A stretch of DNA of 64,000 bases, taken from contig NZ_LN831057.1 of NCBI RefSeq assembly GCF_001375495.1, positions 372,001 through 436,000 on the forward strand, written 5' to 3'. The translations under genes and the position numbers were made by a program. The DNA comes from Flaviflexus massiliensis. GTDB taxonomy: Bacteria; Actinomycetota; Actinomycetes; Actinomycetales; Actinomycetaceae. The notes beneath the pieces are model-generated. The model saw only the letters and a list, made by a program, of their open reading frames with translations, was not told the origin of the DNA and did not search any database. Positions 35,720 through 45,318 of the stretch are shown here, in pieces. Every line of letters begins with the position of its first letter. Positions within the stretch are counted from its first letter, which is position 1.

Positions 35720-36361
35720 TTACTTGCCGTGAATCGAATTAATAGCGGACGTAATCTGTGTGAACCTCGTCTTATCGAGCTTGCCGCCTTCGCGGCGAAT
35801 CGAATTCTTGTGAGCCAGAAGTAGCCGATCGATGCGAACTTCGGAAGGTCTGCCCTCGGGGTCCCAGTTGCCGGAACCCATGTCCATCCAGTGCCGGCCC
35901 AGATGATCCTCGTACCTGAATGATCCCGGGCCGTCGACGTGATCCTTCGATGTCATCTGAGCAAAGACCACGCATTCGCCAATGCGTGCCACCACGAGGA
36001 CGGGACGATCCTTACCCTGGGTGGGGTCGTCCTCGTACGGTACCCATGTCCACACAACCTCACCAGGATCAGCATCCCCATCGTCAGCAGGCTCGTAGGT
36101 GAAATTGGGGGCACCAAACTCGGTAAAGGAGTAAACGATCGCCTGATCGTACGGGCCCGGCATGCCACCACCCGAACGTGAAGGCTGAGGGGTCGCGTGC
36201 CTAGCCTTGTTTGCGGGGCGGGATGGCGAACCTGAGCGGGGTGCTGACTTCTGCTTCGAGTCTTTTGTCAGCTCGTCGGTGACTTGGCGTGCGAGCCTGC
36301 GCGCCTGCGGGGAGCGCAGTGCTGACTTGGCTACATTCAATGCTCTATTAAGGAAACTCAC
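35720..36361 (-). CDS. PemK/MazF-like protein, no antitoxin gene beside it
   Basis: A 213-residue protein. The N-terminal 75 residues are basic and disordered (AKSALRSPQARRLARQ, then Ser/Pro/Arg-rich). The C-terminal part has the small-barrel pattern of the PemK/MazF fold: GEVVWTWVPYEDDPTQGKDRPVLVVARIG, VVFAQMTSKDH, and a C-terminal helix with EVRIDRLLLAHKNSIRREGGKLD. MazF-type toxins cut mRNA and are normally preceded by a small antitoxin gene; none is visible within 300 bp either side. It may be a domesticated family member. Starts at ATG 36361. Confidence 0.72.
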   Translation of the reverse strand: MSFLNRALNVAKSALRSPQARRLARQVTDELTKDSKQKSAPRSGSPSRPANKARHATPQPSRSGGGMPGPYDQAIVYSFTEFGAPNFTYEPADDGDADPGEVVWTWVPYEDDPTQGKDRPVLVVARIGECVVFAQMTSKDHVDGPGSFRYEDHLGRHWMDMGSGNWDPEGRPSEVRIDRLLLAHKNSIRREGGKLDKTRFTQITSAINSIHGK

Positions 36362-36481
36362 GGCCCCACCTTAATGCGATTCTTTCCAGGTTTTCAGACT
36401 TTCGCTCGCCCAACGTGGCCGAGGTAGCCGTGACTCCGTGAATAATGTCAGTGCTTTGGTGAGGTGGGTAAGTTAAAAGCA

Positions 36482-36519
36482 CTGTCCCCGCACAGGACCG
36501 GAGCCCGATGCGGGGACAG
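36482..36519. terminator. Hairpin between the PH-domain gene and the PemK-like gene
   Basis: CTGTCCCCGCA (36482-36492) and its exact complement (36509-36519) with a 16-nt loop, located 66 bp past the stop of the minus-strand PH-domain gene; a terminator is the simplest reading. There is no strong T-tract. Confidence 0.55.
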
Positions 36520-36584
36520 AGCGATCAATGCTGACGAAGATCCCTTCGTTGCTTTGCCACACTCAAGGAAGGTATGGCCGGGTT

Positions 36585-37106
36585 CTAGTAGTCCCGTTGG
36601 AAGCTCCGATTGAAGTCCGGGTCGTGATCGTCACGGAATAGCAATTCGGTCAATTCAACGTGCACCTCTTCGACCTTGGGAATGTCGTGAAGGCGCAGCG
36701 GATTATCAGCTGAGGTCTCGAGGATGAGAGTGCCGCAACCAAAGATCCGGTCAATGAGATCGTGCTCATACGAAACGTTGGAGATGCGGGCGAGAGGGAT
36801 GTCGTGTCCATTCTTGGCGATGATGCCCGTGCGGGTGATGATTCGGCGTGAGGTAACCGTGTAGGTATCGGTCGCCCACTTGAGCCAGGGAATGATGACC
36901 TTCCAGACCATGAGGATGACGGCGAGGCCGAGCACCACGAGAGGAGCCCACGGCTTCAGTGATTCGGGAATGAAGATGAAAGCGGCAATGACGGCGGCAA
37001 CGAGCAGGATGCCGAGGCCGATGGAGAGGAAGAGTTCTTTCACATGGCTGTGCATGTGGCGGATGATGACCTCATCCTTGCCTAAATACTTTGTCGGTAG
37101 TCCCAT
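36585..37106 (-). CDS. Bacterial PH-domain (bPH2/YdbS-like) membrane protein
   Basis: About 173 residues: a short N-terminal MGLPTKYLGKDEVIIRHMHSH, two membrane helices (about 27-46 and 52-70), then a bacterial pleckstrin-homology domain (about 80-160). The domain has TDTYTVTSRRIITRTGIIAK, IPLARISNVSYEHDLIDRIFGCGTL and the DIPKVEEV turn. Family function is unknown; it is common as a single-copy gene in actinobacteria. ATG 37106 is chosen because homologous proteins start at MGLP; ATG 37115 adds three residues. Confidence 0.85.
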   Translation of the reverse strand: MGLPTKYLGKDEVIIRHMHSHVKELFLSIGLGILLVAAVIAAFIFIPESLKPWAPLVVLGLAVILMVWKVIIPWLKWATDTYTVTSRRIITRTGIIAKNGHDIPLARISNVSYEHDLIDRIFGCGTLILETSADNPLRLHDIPKVEEVHVELTELLFRDDHDPDFNRSFQRDY

Positions 37107-37248
37107 GGCAAACATCGTCCCACACGACAGGTTGATCCACCTCATGTATCCGCAATTTTGCGTGGGGACTTGTCCCAAAATGAGGGCGTGGGATATCCCC
37201 CGGCAAGAATGGCATTGAGCCCGTGACCAGGGAGGTCGCGTGTCGCTC

Positions 37249-37794
37249 CTACGAGATGATTGCGGTAAGAATCAACAGGAAGAACGACAGGGGGCCAGCC
37301 GCCAAGGTCACCAGGCCGGCGATGATCGTAATCCGCAGATCGGCCTTGAGGTAGGGCGCCTGCACGGTGCCACCGGCTGCGGCAATCGCTGCCCGTTGGG
37401 CGGCTTTTACTCGGGGCATGAACTTTCCATCCCTCAGGCTTGCCTCGTAGGCTGCGTCTTTGATTCGCTGGTTGATCTCTTCATCCCGCGTTGACCTGCC
37501 ATCGGCCGTGATGATTTCTTGGCTCGGTTCAACCTGAAGGTTGGCGAGCTCATCAACGTGCTTGGAGAGCCTGCTCCCTCGGATCGCGAACACGAGGATC
37601 CCGAGGAGGAGGAGTGCAGCGATGATGAGGAAGAGCCAGACGGAGGGGTGCCCGTCCCTGACCGCATTGATCGTCAGCCACAGCAGGAGACCGGTGAGGA
37701 GTCCATTGATGGCCACGAGGATGGTGCCCGGTCCTTTCAACAGTTTGACCAGGAGCGGGAGGAAAAGGGAAAGAGATCCGGGCAACGCACTCAT
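37249..37794 (-). CDS. Three-helix membrane protein of unknown function
   Basis: About 181 residues. Hydrophobic helices are at about 22-42, 52-70 and 155-180 (ITIIAGLVTLAAGPLSFFLLIL). Between them is a polar, mostly helical cytoplasmic region (75-145) containing SRLSKHVDELANLQVEPSQE and GKFMPRVKAAQRAAIAA. No domain is recognised. It precedes the PH-domain gene by 142 bp on the same strand, but the GTG/ATG-rich gap gives no clear operon signal. Start ATG 37794 or 37803 is equally possible. Confidence 0.6.
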   Translation of the reverse strand: MSALPGSLSLFLPLLVKLLKGPGTILVAINGLLTGLLLWLTINAVRDGHPSVWLFLIIAALLLLGILVFAIRGSRLSKHVDELANLQVEPSQEIITADGRSTRDEEINQRIKDAAYEASLRDGKFMPRVKAAQRAAIAAAGGTVQAPYLKADLRITIIAGLVTLAAGPLSFFLLILTAIIS

Positions 37795-38051
37795 GGGTCT
37801 CATTCTCTCAGCTCGTGGCTCATAAGTAATGGGAGTTTGCTGAGAATTACCCTAGAGCGAACAGGGAGTTGGGTCGGTTGGGATCGCCTAGATCCCCAGA
37901 ACCTTCACTGAGTTGCAAAGTGTTTCGATCGCCTCGGTCATGTTCATCCGCGGGAGGGCTCCACAAGGTCGGTTGAGGCAGGTCACCCAAACATGTCATT
38001 GGTTGGGGAGCAATGACGGGTAGACTAGTTTGGAACATAGAATGGAGACCA

Positions 38052-39899
38052 GTGTCTACGTTGAATCCCACCCAGTCACTCCAGCCGGCAAAAACGCCCG
38101 CTGACCGGTTGCGGAACTTCTGCATTATTGCGCATATTGACCACGGCAAATCGACCCTGGCCGATCGCATGCTTCAGCTCACCGGCATTGTCGAGGAGCG
38201 TCTCATGCGCGCCCAATATCTTGACCGGATGGACATTGAGCGCGAGCGCGGCATTACCATCAAGTCCCAGGCAGTCCGCATGCCCTGGACCGTGGATGGC
38301 ACCGAATATGCGCTCAACATGATCGATACTCCCGGGCACGTTGACTTCTCCTACGAGGTCAACAGGTCGCTCGCCGCCTGCGAGGGCGCAATCCTCCTGG
38401 TGGATGCCGCCCAGGGCATCGAGGCGCAAACCCTCGCGAACCTTTACATGGCGCTCGAGAACGATCTGGCGATCGTCCCCGTTCTCAACAAGATTGACCT
38501 CCCGGCAGCGCAGCCGGAAAAGTATGCGGAAGAACTCGCCTCCCTGATCGGTGGTGAACCCGAGGACTGCCTGCGCGTATCGGGCAAGACTGGTGAGGGC
38601 GTTTCTGACCTGCTGGATCGGATCGTGGGTGAAATCCCGGCACCCGTTGGTGACCCGGAGGCTCCCGCCCGCGCCATGATCTTCGACTCCGTGTACGACT
38701 CCTACCGCGGCGTCGTCACGTACGTGAGGGTGAAGGACGGACTGTTCACGCCCCGCACGAAATTGACCACGATGTCTACGGGAGTGACGCACGAGCTTCA
38801 GGAAATTGGCGTGATTTCCCCCGAGCCGCGGCCGGCGAACGGTCTTGGTGTGGGAGAGGTCGGCTACCTCATTACGGGTGCAAAGGATGTTCGCCAGACT
38901 CGCGTCGGTGACACGGTCACGATCTCCGCTCACCCCGCCACTGAGGCACTCCCGGGCTACGTCGAACCGAAGCCCATGGTGTTCTCCGGTATCTACCCGA
39001 TCGACGGCTCGGACTTCCCGGCACTGCGTGAGGCCCTAGACAAGCTACAGCTCAATGATGCGGCCCTGACCTTTGAACCAGAATCGTCCGCAGCCCTCGG
39101 CTTTGGTTTCCGCTGCGGCTTCCTCGGACTGCTCCACCTAGAGATCATTCGCGAGCGGCTTGAGCGTGAGTTCGGTATCGACCTGATTGCGACCGCTCCC
39201 TCCGTCATCTACTCGGTGACGAGCGAGGACGGCACCGAGATCGAGGTGACGAACCCGTCTGAATTCCCGGATATCAAGGTCGACAAGATTTCTGAACCGA
39301 TGGTGCAGGCTACGATCCTGACCCCGGCCGACTACATTGGTGCGGTCATGGAGCTGTGCCAGCAGCGACGTGGAACGATGGGCGGCATGGACTACCTGTC
39401 GGAAGACCGGGTGGAAATGCACTATCGGCTTCCGCTCGCTGAGATCGTGTTCGACTTCTTTGACCAGCTCAAGTCCAAGACCCGTGGCTACGCATCCCTC
39501 GACTACGACATGGATGGGGAGCAGAATGCCGATCTGGTCAAGGTCGATATTCTGCTCAACCACGAGAAGGTTGATGCGTTCTCCGCGATCGTCCACCGCG
39601 ACAAGGCTTACGCCTACGGGACGGAAATGACCGGCAAACTCAAGAACCTCATCCCGCGCCAGCAGTTCGAGATTCCCATCCAGGCAGCGATCGGATCGCG
39701 TGTCATTGCTCGTGAAACGATCAAGGCGCTCCGTAAGGACATGCTCGCAAAATGCTACGGTGGCGACATTTCTCGTAAACGTAAACTTCTGGAAAAGCAG
39801 AAGGAAGGTAAGAAGCGCATGAAGTCGATCGGTCGCGTCGATGTTCCGCAGGAAGCATTCGTTGCAGCCCTGACCTCGGATCAGGCTCCCGCGAAATGA
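38052..39899 (+). CDS. lepA: Elongation factor 4 (LepA)
   Basis: A 615-residue translational GTPase. G1 is [10 protein letters not shown]2 region [14 protein letters not shown]3 DTPGHVDF, G4 NKIDLP, followed by domain II, two EF-G-like domains and the LepA-specific C-terminal domain ending with the [19 protein letters not shown] segment. GTG 38052 with GGAGA upstream gives a short N-terminal tail before the GTPase; the longer in-frame extension contains no family sequence. It is followed by a micro-ORF overlapping its stop. Confidence 0.95.
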   Translation: MSTLNPTQSLQPAKTPADRLRNFCIIAHIDHGKSTLADRMLQLTGIVEERLMRAQYLDRMDIERERGITIKSQAVRMPWTVDGTEYALNMIDTPGHVDFSYEVNRSLAACEGAILLVDAAQGIEAQTLANLYMALENDLAIVPVLNKIDLPAAQPEKYAEELASLIGGEPEDCLRVSGKTGEGVSDLLDRIVGEIPAPVGDPEAPARAMIFDSVYDSYRGVVTYVRVKDGLFTPRTKLTTMSTGVTHELQEIGVISPEPRPANGLGVGEVGYLITGAKDVRQTRVGDTVTISAHPATEALPGYVEPKPMVFSGIYPIDGSDFPALREALDKLQLNDAALTFEPESSAALGFGFRCGFLGLLHLEIIRERLEREFGIDLIATAPSVIYSVTSEDGTEIEVTNPSEFPDIKVDKISEPMVQATILTPADYIGAVMELCQQRRGTMGGMDYLSEDRVEMHYRLPLAEIVFDFFDQLKSKTRGYASLDYDMDGEQNADLVKVDILLNHEKVDAFSAIVHRDKAYAYGTEMTGKLKNLIPRQQFEIPIQAAIGSRVIARETIKALRKDMLAKCYGGDISRKRKLLEKQKEGKKRMKSIGRVDVPQEAFVAALTSDQAPAK

Positions 39900-39973
39900 A
39901 ATGGCTCCTGCTTGCAGCCATCATCATTGTCATGATCGTGATTTGGGCAAGAGCCAACCCGCCCGGAAAATAA
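39896..39973 (+). CDS. 25-residue single-helix micro-ORF overlapping the lepA stop
   Basis: ATG 39896 overlaps the lepA stop as ATGA and opens a 25-codon frame ending TAA at 39973. The product begins MKW, has about 16 hydrophobic residues ([14 protein letters not shown]) and ends ARANPPGK: a one-pass membrane microprotein with a basic, probably cytoplasmic end. There is no ribosome site, but the overlap would let terminating lepA ribosomes restart. It is too short to be certain by sequence alone. Confidence 0.5.
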   Translation: MKWLLLAAIIIVMIVIWARANPPGK

Positions 39974-40043
39974 TGACCGGTCGAGCCGCGGAGTGCACGT
40001 GCTTCCCTCACGGTTCGCACAGCACACCGCTACAGTGGAGAGC

Positions 40044-40679
40044 ATGCTAGTCACCCACCTGTGTATTGTATCCGAACTCGTGCCCGTCCCATTCGGGCGA
40101 GTCGGGGTCACCGCCATCAACAAACTACCCGTCACCGGCCCGATTAAGATTGTCCCAATGGGGTTGTGGGGTGACATCCAGTGCGATCGCGCCAAGCACG
40201 GCGGAGTCGAGAAGGCCGTCTATGCCATGTCGAATGAGCAGATGGCGTGGTGGGAGCAGGAACTGGGCGAAGAGCTACGTCCCGGGATCTTTGGGGAGAA
40301 CCTGAGGGTCGATGGTGACGTCGATTCGCTGATTCTCGGGTCTCGCTACAGGCTGGGAACGGTCGAGCTCGAGGTGACAGGATGCCGGAACCCATGCCGA
40401 ACCTTCGAATACTGGCGCGGGGAAGAAGGCTGGCTGAAACGCTTCCTCCACCACGGCTACTCGGGAGCCTACTTTCGAGTACGAGTTGCCGGCGAGGCCC
40501 AGGCGGGGGACGAGCTTTTTGAACTGCACGTACCCGGTCACGGCATCACAGTCCGGGATCTCTTCCATGACCGCACCAACCACGTGGAGACGCTCGCAAA
40601 AGCCCACCGTGCCGGTGACATTGAACTGGCCACCTACGTCCAAAACTATCTACCAGAAGAACTAAGGAACACACTGTGA
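40044..40679 (+). CDS. MOSC-domain protein (YiiM-like)
   Basis: About 211 residues. Features are VTAINKLPVTGPI, GLWGDIQCDRAKHGG (the conserved D-x-x-x-HGG of MOSC), VYAMSNEQMAWWEQELG, and PGIFGENLRVDG. The candidate sulfur-carrying Cys is in TGCRNPCRTFE, and a short helical C-terminus follows. MOSC proteins handle sulfur or molybdenum-cofactor-linked N-hydroxylated substrates. ATG 40044 follows GGAG by 5 nt; a TACAGT hexamer just upstream may be its promoter. It overlaps trmB by 4 bp. Confidence 0.88.
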   Translation: MLVTHLCIVSELVPVPFGRVGVTAINKLPVTGPIKIVPMGLWGDIQCDRAKHGGVEKAVYAMSNEQMAWWEQELGEELRPGIFGENLRVDGDVDSLILGSRYRLGTVELEVTGCRNPCRTFEYWRGEEGWLKRFLHHGYSGAYFRVRVAGEAQAGDELFELHVPGHGITVRDLFHDRTNHVETLAKAHRAGDIELATYVQNYLPEELRNTL

Positions 40680-41425
40680 CCGAGCCCCATCACCGCCGCA
40701 TCACCTCCTTCGTTAGGCGCAGTGGACGCCTCCCGGAACGGAACCAGCGCGCACTCGACCAATACGGGGACCGGTACGTTATTGATGCGAAAGTGGATCG
40801 CAGCCTCGTTCTGACCGAAGTTCCGGACCTCACGGAAATCTTTGAACGGGACGCACCGCTCATTGTTGAGATCGGTGCGGGGGCTGCCGACCAGATCGTT
40901 GCCCACGCCAAGGCACATCCCGAAATCAACCACCTGGCTTTTGAAGTCTGGTGGCCGGGAGTGGCCGCCTCCGTTGCCCGGATCGTTCGCGAAGGGGTCG
41001 ATAACGTCCGCATGATCTGTGCTGACGCAGTCCCTGCGCTCCCTCTCATGTTTGGACCCAACCGGCTGCCCGACGAGGTGTGGACCTTCTTCCCAGACCC
41101 GTGGCAGAAGGCACGCCACCGTAAGCGTCGCCTTGTCACCCCGGATTTCGCTCGCCTCGTCGCCGGTATCCTCCCCGAGGGTGGTGTTTGGCGGTTGGCG
41201 ACCGACTGGGATGACTACGCGTGGCAGATGAGGGACGCGATCGCGGCCGTCCCCGAGTTCATCAACCCTCATGCCGGGCAGCGCCCCGACGAGGACGATC
41301 CCGCAGAAGCCGGGATCACGGGAGGATTCGCACCCCGCTGGGAAGGCCGCATCACAACCCGCTTCGAGACCCGCGGACTCAATGAGGAACGCGGAATCCA
41401 CGACCTGGAGGTGTTCCGTGCCTGA
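40676..41425 (+). CDS. trmB: tRNA (guanine-N7)-methyltransferase
   Basis: A 249-residue SAM-dependent enzyme making m7G46 in tRNA. The SAM motif is LIVEIGAGAADQIV (about 62-75), followed by LAFEVWWPGV, ICADAVPAL, the family signature VWTFFPDPWQKARHRKRRLV (catalytic Asp in FPDPW) and a C-terminal GRITTRFETRGL. The GTG start at 40676 overlaps the MOSC stop (GTGA). The 3' end overlaps hemW by 8 bp, so MOSC-trmB-hemW is one coupled unit. Confidence 0.95.
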   Translation: MTEPHHRRITSFVRRSGRLPERNQRALDQYGDRYVIDAKVDRSLVLTEVPDLTEIFERDAPLIVEIGAGAADQIVAHAKAHPEINHLAFEVWWPGVAASVARIVREGVDNVRMICADAVPALPLMFGPNRLPDEVWTFFPDPWQKARHRKRRLVTPDFARLVAGILPEGGVWRLATDWDDYAWQMRDAIAAVPEFINPHAGQRPDEDDPAEAGITGGFAPRWEGRITTRFETRGLNEERGIHDLEVFRA

Positions 41426-42650
41426 ATTGCCAGACGGTGACCCGGCACCCAAGGACGGGACCCTGCCCGATATTTCCATGGACAGGCCCTTCTCGGCCTA
41501 CGTTCACGTCCCGTTCTGCCAGGTGCGCTGCGGGTATTGCGACTTCAACACCTATACGTCCACCGAACTGGGACCCGGTGCCACACCGCGTGAATACGAC
41601 TCCCAGTTGCTTGGCGAGATCGCACTCGCCGGCCAGGTGCTTGATGGTGGGAAACCCCTGTCAACTATTTTCTTCGGTGGTGGCACCCCCACCTACCTGC
41701 AGGCATCCCAGCTTGCCCACATCCTCGGCGTTCTCGAACTTGTCTTCGGCTTTGAAGACGGCGCGGAAATCACGACCGAAGCAAATCCCGAAACGGTTGA
41801 TGCCGAGTATCTGCGTTCCTTGAAGGACGCGGGTTTCACACGGGTCTCGGTTGGAATGCAGTCCGCCGCCACCCACGTGCTCGCCACTCTCGACCGCCTG
41901 CACACTCCCGAACGGGTCCCCATGGTCATCAACTGGGCACGGGAGGCCGGGCTCTCCGCTTCCGTTGACCTGATCTACGGCACCCCCGGGGAGTCCCTCG
42001 ACGACTGGCGCCACTCCCTGGCTGAAGCAATAGCCATGAATCCCGACCACGTTTCCGCCTACGGGCTCGGTATCGAGCCGGGGACGAAAATGGGGCAGCA
42101 GGTGAAGAGAGGAATCCTGCCCGACACGGATCCCGATGATCTTGCTGCCAAGTATGAGATCGCGGACGAGATGCTGAGCACGGCCGGCTACTCCTGGTAC
42201 GAGGTTTCAAACTGGTCAAAGCCAGGCCACCAATCGCGCCACAACATGGCGTACTGGCGCAACAGCAACTGGTGGGGATTCGGCCCTGGGGCGCACTCCC
42301 ACATCAACGGCACGCGATTTTGGAACGTCAAGCATCCGAGAGCCTGGGCCGAACGACTCAAAGCGGGGGAATCACCTGCTGCAGCACGGGAGATTCTCTC
42401 CCCGCAAGAGCGTGCCGAGGAGGACATCATGCTCGGCATCCGTTTGGCCGAGGGACTGCCGGATACGGCTGGGCTGGCAGGACCTGGGCAAGCCCTCGAC
42501 CGTGCAGAGCTCGCCAAGCGACGTCACAAGACCATGATCTTGGCACACGATGGACTTCTGGATCCCAGCGAGCTAACAGGTGGCCGGATGGTCCTGACCC
42601 TCAACGGACGGTTGCTAGCAGACACCGTGATCCGGCAACTCTGGGACTAG
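41418..42650 (+). CDS. hemW: Haem chaperone/radical-SAM protein HemW
   Basis: A 410-residue radical SAM protein. The 4Fe-4S motif is CQVRCGYCDFNTY, where C-x3-C-x2-C fits HemW rather than the coproporphyrinogen dehydrogenase HemN. FFGGGTPTYLQ, TTEANPETVD and VSVGMQSAATHVL follow. The C-terminal HemN_C domain has YEVSNWSKPGHQSRHN and FGPGAHSHINGTRF. HemW binds haem and delivers it to respiratory proteins. GTG 41418 has GGAG 7 nt upstream. Its presence fits the haem theme at the left end but it is a common housekeeping gene. Confidence 0.92.
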   Translation: MPELPDGDPAPKDGTLPDISMDRPFSAYVHVPFCQVRCGYCDFNTYTSTELGPGATPREYDSQLLGEIALAGQVLDGGKPLSTIFFGGGTPTYLQASQLAHILGVLELVFGFEDGAEITTEANPETVDAEYLRSLKDAGFTRVSVGMQSAATHVLATLDRLHTPERVPMVINWAREAGLSASVDLIYGTPGESLDDWRHSLAEAIAMNPDHVSAYGLGIEPGTKMGQQVKRGILPDTDPDDLAAKYEIADEMLSTAGYSWYEVSNWSKPGHQSRHNMAYWRNSNWWGFGPGAHSHINGTRFWNVKHPRAWAERLKAGESPAAAREILSPQERAEEDIMLGIRLAEGLPDTAGLAGPGQALDRAELAKRRHKTMILAHDGLLDPSELTGGRMVLTLNGRLLADTVIRQLWD

Positions 42651-42993
42651 CAGTCAAGGCGACCTCTTTGAGGCGACTTCAATAGCCGGATGAATCGAAC
42701 ACGCGGTAGGTCGCTGGGAGAGTGCGATCGGGTACGTACCGGGCTGTCGCACTGCCTCACTGTCTTAGTACGTACTGGCTACCAAGCAGCCGAACGATGC
42801 GGTGGGAAAACATGTCCGTGAGCTAGGCAAGCGCAATGGGCACTGACTCATTCCCCGGGCTAGGGCGGTTTGGCCGAACTCTTCGGCGATCTGCATCACG
42901 TTCGTGCGGGGTATGGTCCACAGTGTCCCTGGCACCCTACGAGTGCCTGCGTGCCACGTGCGAATATTCAACGATCGATGGAAATTTAACCAG
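42651..42993. other. Intergenic region, no gene seen
   Basis: Convergent 3' regions. The sequence has somewhat lower coding character and two GTACGTAC-type motifs (about 42732-42775). A 68-codon minus-strand frame looks spurious. Confidence 0.45.
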
Positions 42994-43029
42994 CCAGGGG
43001 CCTTCGCAAAGCGTTACGAAGGCCCCTGG
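42994..43029. terminator. Terminator between hemW and the KstD-like gene
   Basis: Perfect 13-bp stem (CCAGGGGCCTTCG at 42994-43006, complement at 43017-43029), loop 10 nt, 35 bp past the stop of the minus-strand flavoprotein gene. No clear T-tract. Confidence 0.7.
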
Positions 43030-43064
43030 ACCTGTACTAGCGCCTGACTAGTGGTGTACGGCTA

Positions 43065-44738
43065 TTAGCCGTTGGCGACGATGTCGTCGATCGCGGCATA
43101 CCCGAGGGTCAGGCCCTGGCCAATGGTGGCACCGGGTCCCGGGTAGACACCACCGAAGACGTTGGCTGCAGCGTTACCGATGGCGTAGAGGCCGTCGACC
43201 GTGCCACCGCCCGACGAGTAGACGCGGGCCTTCTCGTCTGCTCGGAGGCCGCCACACGTGCCGAGGTCGCCGGGGACAACTTTGATCGCGTAGTAGGGGC
43301 CCGAATCGGAGAGAGGCCGCAGGTTCGGGTTCGGCGTGATGGTCGGATCGCCGTAGTAGCGGTCGTAGGCCGTCTTTCCACGCTGGAAGTCATCGTCGGT
43401 GCCCTGGGCAGCCAGGACGTTGAAGCGCCTGACACCACCCGGCAGGTCCTCCGTGCCGATCTTACTTCCCAACTCAACAATCGTGTCCGCTTGAACGGCA
43501 ACCCCGGCCTTGTACCACTCGTCCGGAATCGGCATCATCGGCATCTTCACACCGCCCATGACGTAGTTCTTCACAAACTTGTCATCGATAATCATCCAGG
43601 CGGGCAGGTGCGGTTCTTCTCCATCATCAATGCCGAGCATGGTCTCGCCTGCACGCATGTAGTCGATCGACTCGTTGAAGAAACGGTGGCCAGTACGGTC
43701 AACAATGAGGGAGCCGGGCAGTGAACGTTCCGCGAGGAGAACGGTGGGGCCGGCGCCTTCCTTCAGTTCCGGAATTGCCGGAAACCACCAGGACTTGTCG
43801 AGTAGATCAAGGTCCAGTCCATGCTTTTCGGCAAGGTCAATCGTGTCGCCCGTATTGCCGGGAGCACCGAACTGCCAGCCGCTTTCAATAACCTCGGACT
43901 GGTATTGCTTGCGCTTTTCAATATCGCGATCGAAGCCGCCAGCGGCAAGAATCACGGCGCGGTTCGCGCGAATACGAACTTCTCGACCGTTTCGTTCGAC
44001 AACGACGCCAATGGCCCTGCCGTTCTCGATGACGAGGTCAACGAGAGGAGTGTCGTTCCAGAGGTCCACTCCTGCCTTCTTGGCGCCCGAGTAGAGACCC
44101 GCGGCGAGTGCCTTACCGGAGGCCGTATAGTCCCTACCGAAAGCCATTCCTCCCATGCCCAGGGCGACTCGTCTCAGGATCCTTGGGAAAGCCTTGAGCG
44201 GCTTCCTCATCATAAGGTTCATCCACTTGAAGTCACCGCCGGTGATCGGCATGGGAACCGGGGCGGACAGGTCACCCGACTGGATGAGGTCCTTGTCGTC
44301 ACCAAGCGAGTTCATGTCGAAGGGGGAGGGTTCAACCGAGCGTCCGCTAGCGGACCCACCGGGAACGTCCGAGTAGTAGTCCGCGTACTCGCGCATGACC
44401 TCAAGCTTCAGGTCCGTGTGGGTGACGATCGCGTCGACGGTCTTCGCGGCGTAGTCGAGATGGGTCTGCCACCTAGGCTCGGGAGAGACACCGGCTACAA
44501 CCTCACGGAGGTAGGTTTCTGCACGATCCCTGCTGTCCTTCATTCCTGCGGCGCGACTGATCCGGTTACCCGGCATCCACATACCGCCGCCCGACAGTGC
44601 GGTTGAACCGCCGAACTTGTGATCCTTTTCGACAATGACAGTTTTCAGGCCAGCATTCGCGGCCAAAATCCCCGAGAATAACCCGGTGCCGCTGCCGACG
44701 ATGACGACGTCGTAGTTTTCATTCCATTGCTCAGACAT
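43065..44738 (-). CDS. FAD-binding dehydrogenase, 3-oxosteroid 1-dehydrogenase (KstD)-like
   Basis: About 557 residues. The FAD dinucleotide motif is VVIVGSGTGLFSGILAA, followed by GGSTALSGGGMWMPGN, the NRAVILAAGGFDRD stretch, and the C-terminal GLYAIGNAAANVFGGVYPGPGATIG. This matches the fumarate-reductase/KstD flavoprotein family. The KstD-type substrate Tyr region is SGPYYAIKVVPGDLGTCGGLR. The true electron acceptor and substrate are unknown; steroid or ketone-ring desaturation is an inference by family, and no other steroid catabolism genes are near. ATG 44738 lies 13 nt after AAAGGAG; GTG 44750 is also possible. Monocistronic. Confidence 0.82.
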   Translation of the reverse strand: MSEQWNENYDVVIVGSGTGLFSGILAANAGLKTVIVEKDHKFGGSTALSGGGMWMPGNRISRAAGMKDSRDRAETYLREVVAGVSPEPRWQTHLDYAAKTVDAIVTHTDLKLEVMREYADYYSDVPGGSASGRSVEPSPFDMNSLGDDKDLIQSGDLSAPVPMPITGGDFKWMNLMMRKPLKAFPRILRRVALGMGGMAFGRDYTASGKALAAGLYSGAKKAGVDLWNDTPLVDLVIENGRAIGVVVERNGREVRIRANRAVILAAGGFDRDIEKRKQYQSEVIESGWQFGAPGNTGDTIDLAEKHGLDLDLLDKSWWFPAIPELKEGAGPTVLLAERSLPGSLIVDRTGHRFFNESIDYMRAGETMLGIDDGEEPHLPAWMIIDDKFVKNYVMGGVKMPMMPIPDEWYKAGVAVQADTIVELGSKIGTEDLPGGVRRFNVLAAQGTDDDFQRGKTAYDRYYGDPTITPNPNLRPLSDSGPYYAIKVVPGDLGTCGGLRADEKARVYSSGGGTVDGLYAIGNAAANVFGGVYPGPGATIGQGLTLGYAAIDDIVANG

Positions 44739-45318
44739 TTCTGGGTGCACGCTCCTTTGCGATGTGACGTGTAACGGCTGTCTCTCTCAAAATATCCCGT
44801 CAAGTGAACGACGTCTAGCACTAGGCCTGACCGGCGAATTTGGTTCCCCGATGCACAATTTGGGCAATTCGGACGGGCAGAATTGAGACTCTCCAACCTC
44901 TCCCATGTGTCCTATCTTCAGGGCGTGAAAACCCCAATAAAACCGCGGGTTTAAGGAGAGGAGAAACCTACGGTACTAGAAGCTTCACCACGCGAACTGA
45001 CGACCCATTCGCGCAGGCCCAGGTGGTCAAGCTTGTGTTCTGCTACTGACAGAAAACTATGCACGGCGGGTAAGACACTGTTACTCGCTAGGAGCAGGCG
45101 TGTTCTCCCGATCGAAAGGGAGAGCCTACCCGAAGACAAGAGTAAGGAGGCCGAACACCCAATGGGAAATAGTCTGTGGTCGTTCGGTTGCGGGTCTGCC
45201 ACTACGGAGATATTGAGGATTTGGGTAGGGGAGACTGCTTGTGGATATGTGGTAAGCGCACTTCCAAGAGGCAGTGGTGCAATTGCGGGTGGCTTCTGGC
45301 TATGGGGGCGTCAGGAAG
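44739..45318. other. Long intergenic region, no gene seen
   Basis: About 580 bp. I see the promoter side of the flavoprotein gene, a near palindrome AACCGCGGGTTT (about 44940-44951) and a hairpin TCTCCC-N8-GGGAGA (about 45105-45124). Open frames here have skewed, non-protein composition. No tRNA or riboswitch was recognised. Confidence 0.5.

Noticed and set aside
35720-36584. Complete toxin-antitoxin module
   Set aside because: Only the PemK-like gene is found; no antitoxin ORF flanks it.
42765-42971. Possible transposase remnant (68-codon minus ORF)
   Set aside because: No inverted repeats, target duplications or transposase motifs could be seen.
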